Origin: Heyndrickxia sporothermodurans
GTDB lineage: Bacteria; Bacillota; Bacilli; Bacillales; Bacillaceae_C
Length of the DNA: 10,347 nucleotides
Reading direction: 5' to 3' (one strand)
NCBI RefSeq assembly: GCF_016785185.1
Contig: NZ_JAEKDY010000118.1
Positions 5,709 to 10,347 of this stretch are shown piece by piece. Below the pieces are notes generated by a model. It saw nothing but the letters and a program-made list of their open reading frames with translations. It did no database searches and was not told the origin of the DNA. The stretch's first letter is position 1. Each line of letters begins with the position of its first letter. Both the position numbers and the translations under genes were made by a program.

Positions 5709-6139
5709 GATTGATAATCTCCTTTTATATTATTAATAATTTTCGTGATGAGCTTTTGCAGTTCGTTGACCTCTTCTTCAGTCATCCCTTTAGTTAAAGT
5801 GTCGCGTATTTTTTGTTGAACGGGTTTAACTAAATGAGCAAGCCGTTTGCCTTCTTCCGTTAGATGAACTTTAAAGGTCCGTTTATCTGAAGGGTCATCG
5901 ACTTTTTTGATAAAGCCCTTTCCTTCCAAGCTAGCGATCATGCGTGCAATGTTCGCTTTATCCTTGTTAAGATGTGACACAAGCTCGGTCGACGAAATTC
6001 CATCTTGGTTCCAAAGCATCCTCATGATTAGATTTTGCTCCGGAGCAAGATTGTAAGGCTCCAAATGTTTTCTAACATAACTAGTAATAGTCAAATCAGC
6101 ATTACGAATTAAAACCCCAACGTTATCATCTAAGTTCAA
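5705..6139 (-). CDS. MarR-family transcriptional regulator
   Basis: The 144-residue protein has the MarR winged helix: an N-terminal dimer helix, recognition region ISSTELVSHLNKDKANIARM (48-67), and the DDPSDKR wing (81-87), followed by two C-terminal dimerisation helices. The start is a TTG at 6137-6139, 11 nt after a perfect AAAGGAGG; upstream in-frame codons would run through the ribosome binding site, and the three cysteines encoded there are therefore probably not part of the protein. Without cysteine it is unlikely to be a thiol-redox sensor and more likely binds a ligand. It heads the operon with the FMN reductase and probably represses itself through palindromes at 6162-6190 that overlap the promoter. 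It is not MhqR by neighbourhood, and its candidate operator differs from the MhqR-type box at 1879. Confidence 0.9.
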   Translation of the reverse strand: MNLDDNVGVLIRNADLTITSYVRKHLEPYNLAPEQNLIMRMLWNQDGISSTELVSHLNKDKANIARMIASLEGKGFIKKVDDPSDKRTFKVHLTEEGKRLAHLVKPVQQKIRDTLTKGMTEEEVNELQKLITKIINNIKGDYQS

Positions 6140-6161
6140 AAGGGTAGGAACCTCCTTTAGT

Positions 6162-6190
6162 TTGTTGACTAAACAACATTGACATATCAA
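6162..6190. promoter_or_regulatory. Candidate MarR autoregulatory operators
   Basis: Two inverted repeats lie between the -10 and the ribosome binding site of the marR gene: TTGTT-GACTA-AACAA (6162-6176) and TTGA-CATA-TCAA (6179-6190). Both contain TTGA/TCAA-type half sites known from several MarR-family operators. Their position just downstream of the -10 fits autorepression. Confidence 0.6.
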
Positions 6191-6218
6191 CTATATCTAT
6201 TAGTAAAATCTTTGTCAA
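6190..6218 (-). promoter_or_regulatory. Sigma-A promoter of the marR-reductase operon
   Basis: On the minus strand a consensus TTGACA (6213-6218) is followed after exactly 17 nt by TATAGT (6190-6195), one base from consensus. Confidence 0.85.
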
Positions 6219-6279
6219 ATCAATTGTTTCACTTTGCTGGATTTGGACAATTTTTTCTATCAAATGTAAATTTTAAGGT

Positions 6280-6298
6280 TAAACATTTACACTGTTTA
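6280..6298. promoter_or_regulatory. Inverted repeat TAAACA-N7-TGTTTA
   Basis: A 6-7-6 inverted repeat lies in the divergent intergenic region, about 40 nt upstream of the putative fic promoter. It may be a regulator site, but short A/T-rich repeats also arise by chance. Confidence 0.25.
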
Positions 6299-6334
6299 CA
6301 AATCCTCATCCGCCCTTAAATTCCTATAATCATA

Positions 6335-6343
6335 TGGTATACT
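6335..6343 (+). promoter_or_regulatory. Putative extended -10 promoter of fic
   Basis: TG-G-TATACT is an extended -10 element (TG-N-TATAAT type). The -35 region (CTTAAA at 17 nt) is poor, as is common with extended -10 promoters. It lies 85 nt upstream of the fic start. Confidence 0.5.
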
Positions 6344-6428
6344 TTAGATACCTACAGATAATTTTCAGTGCGGAAGAATTTTATGTTTCAAAATATATTG
6401 GTTTTAAAAAGAGGAAAGGAGTGATACC

Positions 6429-7034
6429 GTGGCCCTAGACAATAAACTTGGAATTAGCAAGCAGGTTGAACTCAACCGAATGGTAGAAAAAATATCGAAG
6501 CAAAAAGCGAAACAACTCTTTGACTCAGGTGATATTCATTCTATTGAAGTTGGAACTTATAAAGGCTTAAGCGATATTCATACCTATCTCTTTGAAGATA
6601 TCTATGATTTTGCCGGAAAATTGCGTGATGTAAATATAGCCAAGGGAAATTTCCGATTTGCTCCAGTTATGTATCTAAAACATTCTTTGGATTATATAGA
6701 CAAGATGCCTCAAAACTCCTTTGACGAGATTATTGAAAAATACGTTGAAATGAATATCGCTCACCCATTTCGTGAGGGTAACGGCAGAAGCGCCAGAATT
6801 TGGCTTGATCTGATGCTAAAGTTTGAAATTCAAAAAGTTATTGACTGGAATTTAGTAGATAAAGAAGACTATCTAATGGCTATGGAACGCAGTCCGGTGA
6901 AAGATATTGAAATTAAACATATCTTAAAAAAAGCCTTGACAGATAAAATTAATGATAGAGAAATATTCATGAATGGAATAGACGTAAGTTACTATTACGA
7001 GGGATATTCCGAATACGATATTGAAGAATTATGA
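6429..7034 (+). CDS. Class III Fic-domain AMP-transferase with auto-inhibitory motif
   Basis: The 201-residue protein has the Fic core: a helical region, the flap around NFRFAPVMYL (74-83), and the full active-site motif HPFREGNGR (112-120) with catalytic His112, so an active nucleotidyl-transferase is expected (usually transfer of AMP from ATP to a Ser, Thr or Tyr hydroxyl of a target protein). Near the C-terminus SYYYEG (187-192) fits the [S/T]xxxE[G/N] inhibitory helix, whose Glu (here 191) blocks productive ATP binding; its C-terminal location defines class III, as in the Neisseria meningitidis and Enterococcus faecalis proteins of similar length. GTG start at 6429 with AAAGGAG 7 nt upstream. 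It stands alone, with no antitoxin gene next to it, which fits self-inhibition. The target protein is unknown. Confidence 0.95.
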   Translation: MALDNKLGISKQVELNRMVEKISKQKAKQLFDSGDIHSIEVGTYKGLSDIHTYLFEDIYDFAGKLRDVNIAKGNFRFAPVMYLKHSLDYIDKMPQNSFDEIIEKYVEMNIAHPFREGNGRSARIWLDLMLKFEIQKVIDWNLVDKEDYLMAMERSPVKDIEIKHILKKALTDKINDREIFMNGIDVSYYYEGYSEYDIEEL

Positions 7035-7039
7035 ACACT

Positions 7040-7075
7040 CCCCACTTAATTTCTGCGAAATTTGATGTGGGGTTT
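7040..7075 (+). terminator. Probable intrinsic terminator after fic
   Basis: CCCCAC (7040-7045) pairs with GTGGGG (7067-7072), with an inner ATTTC/GAAAT stem. It is followed only by TTTCTG, a weak T-tract. It begins 6 nt after the fic stop codon. Confidence 0.6.
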
Positions 7076-7157
7076 CTGTGGTATCGACTTCAAGCGATGA
7101 TTAACCAACAGTGGAGTTGACACATCGGTGTGCTAAAACACCCAGCCCTAAACGATT

Positions 7158-7298
7158 GTGAGATATTACTACTTTAATAAGCAAGTAAAATCGCAACCTA
7201 AAAAACATCTTGACTATTGTTGTTGTCAACGTGCTAACTACTATGTTAATTCATATGCTAATTGGTATGTTGACTTTTTTACTTCAGTAGTTAATTAA
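7158..7298 (+). CDS. Possible Tyr-rich small ORF with tetrapeptide repeats
   Basis: A GTG-initiated frame of 46 codons encodes a Tyr-rich peptide with CCC at its centre and then ANYY-VNSY-ANWY-VDFF, four units of [AV]-[ND]-x-[YF]. The DNA behind this is a degenerate 12-bp tandem repeat (GYTAAYTNNTAT-like, about 7231-7280). Composition recalls small Tyr-rich spore coat peptides, but no Shine-Dalgarno sequence precedes the GTG and a stop codon lies just upstream in frame, so it may be a decayed gene or no gene at all. No homologue is recognised. Confidence 0.2.
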   Translation: MRYYYFNKQVKSQPKKHLDYCCCQRANYYVNSYANWYVDFFTSVVN

Positions 7299-7323
7299 TG
7301 TCCTCTTTGAGCAACCATTAAAA

Positions 7324-7510
7324 ATAAGCGAATATTTTCCGGTTATACAGCAGAATAGAGCTTGGTTCGAAGAACATAAGCGGAGGTTTTCCGATTAAGC
7401 AAAGAAAAATTACCCATTTTCACGTTTTTTGAGTTAATAGTCGGAATTCTTCCGTCTATTTTAGCAATTTTCAGCGTTATTTTCTAATTAAGAGAACTTT
7501 CTCCGCTTAT
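7324..7510. repeat. Four diverged 23-bp palindromic repeats
   Basis: Copies lie at 7324-7346, 7376-7398, 7437-7459 and 7487-7510, with start-to-start spacing of 52, 61 and 50 nt. Each is an imperfect palindrome close to ATAAGCGGA...TTTCCG.TTAT; the fourth fits best read on the opposite strand. The sequences between them are unrelated. They fill part of a gene-free region and look like a Bacillus intergenic repeat family or a decayed MITE; I cannot name the family. Confidence 0.65.
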
Positions 7511-7745
7511 TTATCAAACTCGATTTCGCGTCTAATGAGCTTGTACAACTTCTCCTTTAAAAACATATTAAGACAAAAGCTTGGAAAATCCCAAGATTTT
7601 TGTGTGCTAATTATATTGTTATTTAATCTAAGAAGCTCATATTATTTGTGCTGCTATTTTAGCTTTTTTCACGTTATCGGAACTACTTAAACGGCGACCT
7701 CATCTTCTTTGCCTCTTGCAACCGTTAATTGAATAAAGAAATCCC
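7511..7745. other. Gene-free AT-rich stretch with one hairpin
   Basis: No ORF with a plausible start site is visible. AAAAGCTTGG/CCAAGATTTTT (7575-7601) is a terminator-like hairpin with a low-GC stem and T-tract but no gene before it. TTAAACGG (about 7687) and CCGTTAA (about 7724) form a further long-range inverted repeat. Confidence 0.45.
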
Positions 7746-7897
7746 TTATTGTTTTAAAATTTCAATCTGTTGGAGTTCCCAAGAATTATGTTTTTCCTTA
7801 CTATAATCTGCAACGGTAATAATCTCTTCCATACTTTTGGTAAAGGTACACCCATAATTTCTCGATATATATCAATAGGAGTTACTGCTCTCCTCAT
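7746..7897 (-). pseudogene. Possible frameshifted gene remnant
   Basis: On the minus strand one frame from ATG at 7895-7897 reads MRRAVTPIDIYREIMGVPLPK, and a second frame then takes over with MEEIITVADYSKEK and NSWELQQIEILKQ to a TAA at 7746-7748. Both parts read like normal protein, and joining them by a frameshift near 7830 would give about 50 residues. This suggests a decayed fragment of a larger gene. The family is not recognised and no ribosome binding site supports a live gene. Confidence 0.3.
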
Positions 7898-7951
7898 TCT
7901 AATTCTATAAAATTAACCGAAAACCCTTCTTCAATTGACTGCCCCGATAGT

Positions 7952-7983
7952 AAAAGGCTGCTACGTATAAGTAGCAACCTTTT
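7952..7983 (-). terminator. Hairpin, probable terminator of the MFS gene
   Basis: AAAAGG-C-TGCTAC and GTAGCA-A-CCTTTT form a 12-bp stem with one C-A mismatch and a 6-nt loop. It lies about 100 nt past the MFS stop on the minus strand. T-tracts are short on both strands. Confidence 0.55.
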
Positions 7984-8080
7984 AAAATACTTTTTATTTA
8001 GTTCTCCTCTTAATTGATCACTTAATAGGCATATGCCCTTGCTGGTTCATAAATAATATTTTACCTTTTCTATAACTTTA

Positions 8081-9280
8081 TTATTTTAAATCTATTTTTC
8101 TACTAACTGAGGTTTTATACGCTACTGACATCTTGAATGACTGTGCCCGGGAAATTAGCAAAGTTGCTACAATAGCTATTGTAACTCCTAGTGCACCTAT
8201 CCAGGTAACTGAAGATAGTGATACTTTCTCAACAAAAATACCTCCAATTCCTGCACCAGCTGCCATTCCCAGTTGCATTACTGACTGATTTAAACCTAAT
8301 AATATACCTGTTGACTCTGGTTCGATGGTAGCCAAGTTATATTGCTGTGTTGGTCCCGATGACCAAGCAGCAAATGACCATAGTATTAATATAATTAGAA
8401 CACTAATATAAGAATTTGTTACAAGAGATAATAATACTAACATAATGATATGTAACGACATTCCACCTAGAAGTGTTTTTTGAACTCCCCAGCGATCTGT
8501 ACTATATCCACCAAATTTCGAACCGATCAAACTTGCGACACCAAAGATTAACAATACACCACTTAAAAGTTTTTCCTCTATTCCTGATACATTTAACAAG
8601 TAAGGTGAGAGGTAAGTATAGGCTATTGAATACCCGCCAAGCCAGAAAAAAGTGATTGCTAACCCAATTGTAACTTTTCTTTTTTTAAGGAGAGCTAACT
8701 GTTTAAATAGTGGTACCGACTTATCACCGTTAATAGGTGGAATAGATGCTCTAATTATTATTATTGCAAGAATTCCTAGCAATGCTATTCCACCAAAAAC
8801 AGCTTTCCAACCGAACGCACTAGAAATAATTCTTCCAAGAGGTACTCCTATGATTAATGAAGCCGTAAAGCCCATAACCACTGTAGCAATTGAGCTACCT
8901 TGTTTACCTTCTGGTGCTATCTTTGCAGCAATAGCTAATGCTGTAACAACAACCATCCCTGCCCCAAGTGCCATAATTACTCGAGCTACGACAAATAGTC
9001 CGAAACCTGGTAGGATGAACGCTAAGATATTACCGATTACGAACAAACCTAACGAAAAAACCATTAATTTTCGTCTATCAATACTAGACGTTATTCCCAT
9101 AAAAATAGGTGTAAATATTGCATATACAAGTGAAAATATTGTAATTAATTGACCTGCTGCAGCCAAAGTTATTCCAAGAGAATCCGCAATCGTATCTAAA
9201 ATTCCCGAAATAATATATTCGGAAGTTCCTACTAAAAAACTAACGATAGCCAAAACATAAATCTTTAATGTATTAGACAA
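8081..9280 (-). CDS. MFS drug/metabolite exporter, YbcL/YdhP-like
   Basis: The 399-residue membrane protein has the length and hydrophobic pattern of a 12-helix DHA1-type major facilitator. Recognisable parts are the opening KIYVLAIVSFLVGTSEYIISG, the loop SSIDRRKLM after helix 2 (motif A region), ARVIMALGAGMVVVTALAI in helix 4-5 and, late in the protein, GPTQQYNLATIEPESTGILL. These match the YbcL, YdhP and AraJ branch of proton-driven exporters; the substrate is unknown. The start is a TTG at 9278-9280 with AAGGAG 10 nt upstream; the longer frame adds a polar N-terminus untypical for the family that runs through the operator and hairpin. It lies 133 nt downstream of an ArsR gene, a pairing like ybzH-ybcL in B. 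subtilis, and a palindrome in that gap is the likely operator. Confidence 0.92.
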   Translation of the reverse strand: MSNTLKIYVLAIVSFLVGTSEYIISGILDTIADSLGITLAAAGQLITIFSLVYAIFTPIFMGITSSIDRRKLMVFSLGLFVIGNILAFILPGFGLFVVARVIMALGAGMVVVTALAIAAKIAPEGKQGSSIATVVMGFTASLIIGVPLGRIISSAFGWKAVFGGIALLGILAIIIIRASIPPINGDKSVPLFKQLALLKKRKVTIGLAITFFWLGGYSIAYTYLSPYLLNVSGIEEKLLSGVLLIFGVASLIGSKFGGYSTDRWGVQKTLLGGMSLHIIMLVLLSLVTNSYISVLIILILWSFAAWSSGPTQQYNLATIEPESTGILLGLNQSVMQLGMAAGAGIGGIFVEKVSLSSVTWIGALGVTIAIVATLLISRAQSFKMSVAYKTSVSRKIDLK

Positions 9281-9318
9281 AATAATGTCACTCCTTATAA
9301 TTTTATTTTCATATTGAT

Positions 9319-9338
9319 ATATCGAACATTTTCGATAT
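9319..9338. promoter_or_regulatory. Predicted ArsR operator upstream of the MFS gene
   Basis: ATATCGAA-CATT-TTCGATAT has perfect 8-bp arms and lies about 40 nt upstream of the MFS start. The half-site ATATCGA appears again at 9728-9734 in the arsR promoter. Both fit binding by the neighbouring ArsR protein. Confidence 0.65.
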
Positions 9339-9372
9339 GTTTGATTAAAAAAATATCGCCCAGTAATAGCGG

Positions 9373-9411
9373 AAATGAAACTGAATTCTCCTAAAGAATG
9401 CAGTTTCATTT
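9373..9411 (-). terminator. Strong hairpin directly after the arsR stop codon
   Basis: AAATGAAACTG/CAGTTTCATTT (11 bp) plus an inner ATTCT/AGAAT stem form a long hairpin beginning 2 nt after the arsR stop. The run after it on the minus strand is only ATTTCC, so it may be an inefficient terminator or an mRNA-stabilising hairpin between arsR and the transporter gene. Confidence 0.6.
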
Positions 9412-9413
9412 AG

Positions 9414-9716
9414 TTATTTCTTTTGCTTCAAGAACTCAGCGATTCCATTGATGGCATCTTCATTTCTTTTGTAATAAGTAAATTTACCGATACGTTCGGC
9501 CTTTATAAGTCCAGCCTGTAAGAGCATCGAGAGATAATGTGATGCCGTCGATTGCGTCATTTTCAATTTTTCTGTAATTTGACTAACGCAAACCCCGGTT
9601 TTGTTCATATCAATCCCTTCGTGGGGAGTAAAATGGAGATCCGGTTCCTTAAGCCATTCTAAAATTTGGAGCCTTGCTTCATTAGATAATGCTTTAAAAA
9701 TATCAACTTGTTTCAT
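9414..9716 (-). CDS. ArsR-family repressor, YbzH-like
   Basis: The 100-residue protein is a compact winged helix: KQVDIFKALSNEARLQILEWL (2-22) is the usual ArsR opening, VSQITEKLKMTQSTASHYLSM (44-64) the helix-turn-helix, and KAERIGKFTYYKRNE (72-86) the wing. The typical metal box ELCVCDL is absent; the only cysteine is Cys43, so it is not an obvious arsenic or zinc sensor. It resembles YbzH, the regulator beside ybcL in B. subtilis. The ATG at 9714-9716 is chosen by family length; the longer frame adds 27 residues reading through the promoter. There is no Shine-Dalgarno sequence, and the -10 TATAAT ends 7 nt before the ATG, suggesting a leaderless message. It probably represses itself and the MFS gene downstream. 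Confidence 0.9.
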   Translation of the reverse strand: MKQVDIFKALSNEARLQILEWLKEPDLHFTPHEGIDMNKTGVCVSQITEKLKMTQSTASHYLSMLLQAGLIKAERIGKFTYYKRNEDAINGIAEFLKQKK

Positions 9717-9723
9717 ACAAATC

Positions 9724-9751
9724 ATTATATCGAGAATTATCAATACGTCAA
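9724..9751 (-). promoter_or_regulatory. Sigma-A promoter of arsR, start site at the ATG
   Basis: On the minus strand TTGACG (9746-9751) and a consensus TATAAT (9724-9729) are 16 nt apart. The predicted transcription start falls on or next to the ATG at 9716. An ATATCGA half-site overlaps the -10. Confidence 0.75.
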
Positions 9752-9912
9752 GTGCAAATTTTCTAAAAGGACAAAACTTCTTTCTATATAAAAACACAAA
9801 ACGTGTATTTTAATTGAAAAAACAACCATTACTTTGACTGATTCAACTAAGAAGAATCGAAGAAGATATGAAAAAAGATTGATTAAAAAATTCCTTTTTT
9901 CCAATGTATTTA
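9752..9912. other. AT-rich intergenic stretch, nothing recognised
   Basis: No ORF with a ribosome binding site and no clear structure is visible in this part of the gap between arsR and the IS66 tail; only a short ACAC-N5-GTGT repeat near 9804 was noticed. Confidence 0.5.
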
Positions 9913-9956
9913 AAAACCGTTATTTTGAAAAATAGATTGATCAAAATGACGGTTTT
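9913..9956 (-). terminator. Intrinsic terminator, probably of the gene cut by IS66
   Basis: AAAACCGTTATTTTG and CAAAATGACGGTTTT form a 15-bp stem with one wobble pair and a 14-nt loop. On the minus strand it is followed by TTTTTAAATA. It lies about 100 nt downstream of the truncated gene's stop at 10054. Confidence 0.65.
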
Positions 9957-10053
9957 CGGTTTGATTATACAATTTTTTATAATTAAGTTTAAACATATTT
10001 TATTAAACTAAGGCCCACGTTACTTTAAGTACATTTCTTTACAAATTCAAAGC

Positions 10054-10137
10054 TTATTCATTGATGATTCTAACACCATTAGGATCCACAATTGGTGAAG
10101 AAATCAGATTATTAATTATAGCTTGTTTAATTGTTAC
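10054..10137 (-). pseudogene. C-terminal remnant of a gene truncated by IS66
   Basis: The minus strand is open from the IS66 boundary to a TAA at 10054-10056 and reads VTIKQAIINNLISSP then IVDPNGVRIINE, 27 residues that look like the end of a real protein. The upstream part is replaced by the IS66 terminus. The protein family is not recognised. A terminator-like hairpin lies further downstream (9913-9956), as expected for a real gene end. Confidence 0.5.
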
Positions 10138-10151
10138 GTAAGCGTAAAATA

Positions 10152-10178
10152 ATCCCCACCTGTCAACCAGATGGGGAT
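10152..10178 (-). terminator. Terminator of the IS66 transposase gene
   Basis: ATCCCCA-C-CTG and CAG-A-TGGGGAT form a hairpin with one mismatch and a 5-nt loop. On the minus strand it is followed by TATTTTA. It sits between the transposase stop and the IS end. Confidence 0.75.
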
Positions 10179-10185
10179 CGAGTTA

Positions 10186-10347
10186 TTATTTAGGTAAGTT
10201 TTTAAAATCTATGCAAACGATTGGAAGTGTTGTTGACCAAGGCAGTACTTTATCCAGGGCATTTTTATCTGTCAGATCAATGTTAGGTAACTTCTCAAAT
10301 AAATAGCGAAGGTAATAATATGGGTTTAGGCCATTTTCCTTTGCTGT
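10186..10347 (-). CDS. IS66 family transposase, C-terminal part
   Basis: The last 53 residues of a transposase run in from the window edge: TAKENGLNPYYYLRYLFEKL, PNIDLTD, ALDKVLPW and a short tail ending NLPK. TAKENGLNP-x(2)-YL-x-YLFE-x-LPN followed by a D-x-LLPW-type segment is the conserved C-terminal element of IS66 transposases (TnpC), the DDE enzyme of these elements. The catalytic core and the accessory tnpA and tnpB genes would lie outside the window. The stop at 10186-10188 is followed by a terminator and then the IS terminus, the usual order. Confidence 0.93.
   Translation of the reverse strand, partial: TAKENGLNPYYYLRYLFEKLPNIDLTDKNALDKVLPWSTTLPIVCIDFKNLPK

Larger units (their letters stand above)
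10138..10347 (-). mobile_element. IS66-family insertion sequence, transposase-side end (partial)
   Basis: The element terminus begins GTAAGCG at 10138-10144, the typical start of IS66-family terminal inverted repeats, and leads into the transposase C-terminus on the minus strand. The remainder lies beyond the window. The 8 bases before it (10130-10137, ATTGTTAC) would be one copy of the 8-bp target duplication usual in this family. Confidence 0.8.

Noticed and set aside
6140..6190. Cys-rich N-terminal extension of the MarR protein
   Set aside because: It would translate through the AAAGGAGG site and the operator region; the TTG start fits family length.
7324..7510. Palindromic 23-mers as a CRISPR array
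   Set aside because: Repeats differ strongly from each other, one reads in the opposite direction, spacing is irregular and no cas genes are near.
8652..9152. 166-codon plus-strand frame inside the MFS gene
   Set aside because: It is antisense to a clear transporter, has no ribosome binding site, and its composition mirrors the opposite strand's hydrophobic codons.
9281..9409. N-terminal extension of the MFS protein
   Set aside because: The extra 43 residues are polar and run through the hairpin and operator; a TTG with AAGGAG upstream gives the usual family N-terminus.

Overview
The window looks like a chromosomal segment from a spore-forming member of the Bacillaceae. It is AT-rich, has strong AGGAGG-type ribosome binding sites and sigma-A promoters, uses TTG and GTG starts, has many intrinsic terminators, and carries genes of types familiar from Bacillus (mhqA/mhqO-like, ybcL/ybzH-like, GerP-like). 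The species cannot be fixed from the sequence alone.

Left part (1-1927): a GC-rich imperfect inverted repeat and three tandem 52-bp repeats; then, on the minus strand, a small unknown protein (394-690) and a VOC-fold ring-cleaving dioxygenase (850-1827). The dioxygenase promoter carries a perfect 20-bp palindrome that matches, from memory, the operator of the quinone-responsive repressor MhqR. No mhqR candidate is in the window.

Middle part (2022-4225, plus strand): two adjacent transcription units that I read as a spore-associated cluster. Four small proteins share a Gly-rich motif (G-[WF]-x3-[HY]-x-K-x-N-x-G-x-G and variants) with resemblance to GerPA/GerPF-type proteins. With them are a GerPC-like coiled-coil protein and a small heat shock protein. 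The heat shock gene is out of frame because of a run of ten A; removing one A restores a complete alpha-crystallin C-terminus that ends 14 nt before the next gene.

Next come a GNAT acetyltransferase (4400-4807), a minus-strand MarR regulator/NAD(P)H-FMN reductase operon with overlapping genes (5163-6139), and a divergent class III Fic protein with the HPFREGNGR active site and a C-terminal SYYYEG auto-inhibitory motif (6429-7034). About 1 kb without convincing genes follows (7035-8080). It holds four diverged 23-bp palindromic repeats, a low-confidence Tyr-rich small ORF and a possible gene remnant.

Right part: an ArsR repressor (9414-9716) upstream of a YbcL/YdhP-type MFS exporter (8081-9280), a pair reminiscent of ybzH-ybcL, with a palindromic operator in the gap between them. 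The ArsR message appears to be leaderless. The window ends in the tail of an IS66-family element (10138-10347) that cuts a minus-strand gene, leaving its last 27 codons.

Functionally the window combines electrophile/xenobiotic defence (dioxygenase, FMN reductase, MFS pump, each under its own repressor) with a sporulation cluster and a protein-modifying Fic enzyme. The intergenic repeats and IS66 tail suggest a variable region.
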